In this document: positions 5,434 to 5,705 of the stretch, in pieces
Layout: every line of letters begins with the position of its first letter
Numbering within the stretch: position 1 is the first letter of the stretch
Assembly: GCA_030527385.1 (NCBI GenBank)
Contig: JAUNAY010000080.1
Coordinates: 1 to 5,705, forward strand
Reading direction: 5' to 3'
Origin: Fusobacterium sp.
GTDB lineage: Bacteria > Fusobacteriota > Fusobacteriia > Fusobacteriales > Fusobacteriaceae
Length of the DNA stretch: 5,705 nt
Position numbers and translations under genes: made by a program
The notes under the pieces: model-generated
Database searches by the model: none
What the model was told of the DNA's origin: nothing
Seen by the model: only the letters and a program-made list of their open reading frames with translations

Positions 5434-5705
5434 ATGCCAACAAAAGATGAGCAACTACTAGAAGAATTAAACGAGTTTCAAAAGGAAAAAGAACGTATTA
5501 GAAATATTGTTGGGCAGATTGGTGGTACGAATAACTCGGAACATATGATAGTAAACTTTATTTTTATAATCTTGATAGTAGCTTTACTCATATTGGGGAT
5601 AGTTTTACAAAAAATATCACTATTTTTGACATTGGAAGTAGCAGTTTTATTAGGAATTTTTAAGTTAGTTTGGATGTTTTATGAGGCTCAAAGAGCTAAC
5701 CATTT
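5434..5705 (+). CDS. Small membrane protein with N-terminal coiled coil and two TM helices (3' truncated)
   Basis: An open frame from ATG 5434 runs through the right edge for 90 full codons without a stop. AGGGGTGG at 5421-5428 is a strong ribosome binding site 5 nt upstream. The N-terminal 30 residues (MPTKDEQLLEELNEFQKEKE onward) are highly charged with regular Leu/Phe/Ile spacing, consistent with a short amphipathic helix or coiled coil. After a Gly/Asn-rich turn (IGGTNNSEH, 29-37) come two hydrophobic segments at about 38-58 and 62-83, separated by only a few residues (QKIS), suggesting a membrane hairpin. WMFYEAQRANH marks the end of the second helix. No family is recognised. No signal peptide cleavage site is seen. 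It lies 24 nt after nadE in the same orientation and shares the base composition of its neighbours, so it is probably part of the same transcript. Its function is unknown. Confidence 0.75.
   Translation, partial: MPTKDEQLLEELNEFQKEKERIRNIVGQIGGTNNSEHMIVNFIFIILIVALLILGIVLQKISLFLTLEVAVLLGIFKLVWMFYEAQRANH

Larger units (their letters stand above)
1..5705 (+). other. Probable single operon spanning the window
   Basis: Eight consecutive same-strand genes have junctions of -17, +9, -4, +20, +11, +14 and +24 nt. None of the gaps holds a GC-rich stem followed by a T-run, and none has room for a convincing promoter plus leader. Each gene has its own purine-rich ribosome binding site. The transcript must begin upstream and end downstream of the window. 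Internal promoters inside coding sequence cannot be excluded by eye. Confidence 0.7.

Overview
The window reads as a continuous stretch of chromosomal housekeeping genes from a low-GC anaerobe. The best guess is a member of the Fusobacteriaceae (Fusobacterium or a close relative). This rests on the very AT-rich coding sequence, almost exclusive AGA for arginine and AAA for lysine, strong purine-rich Shine-Dalgarno sites, and the protein character. A low-GC clostridium cannot be excluded from the sequence alone. No mobile element, CRISPR array, tRNA or rRNA is visible.

All genes lie on the + strand and are tightly packed. The order is: the last 17 codons of an unidentified upstream gene (1-54); an HD-domain protein with a helix-turn-helix segment (38-910); a TlyA-family rRNA 2'-O-methyltransferase (920-1729); an S41 carboxy-terminal processing protease (1726-3012); the 16S rRNA methyltransferase RsmI in a short form (3033-3698); the ribosome assembly GTPase YlqF/RbgA (3710-4573); ammonia-dependent NAD+ synthetase NadE (4588-5409); and the start of a small two-helix membrane protein that runs off the window (5434 onward). 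Junctions range from a 17-nt overlap to a 24-nt gap. No stem-loop terminator or convincing promoter was seen between genes, so the whole window is probably inside one operon or a series of co-transcribed genes.

Three of the genes act on the ribosome. TlyA and RsmI are 2'-O-methyltransferases whose known targets include nearby cytidines in helix 44 of 16S rRNA, and RbgA drives late 50S assembly. The HD/HTH protein resembles the nuclease HD domain of YhaM, so an RNA-related role is possible but unproven. The protease and NadE do envelope protein processing and cofactor synthesis and have no obvious mechanistic link to the others beyond co-expression.

The least understood parts are the HD-HTH protein and the partial membrane protein. 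No clear new defence or mobile system was found.
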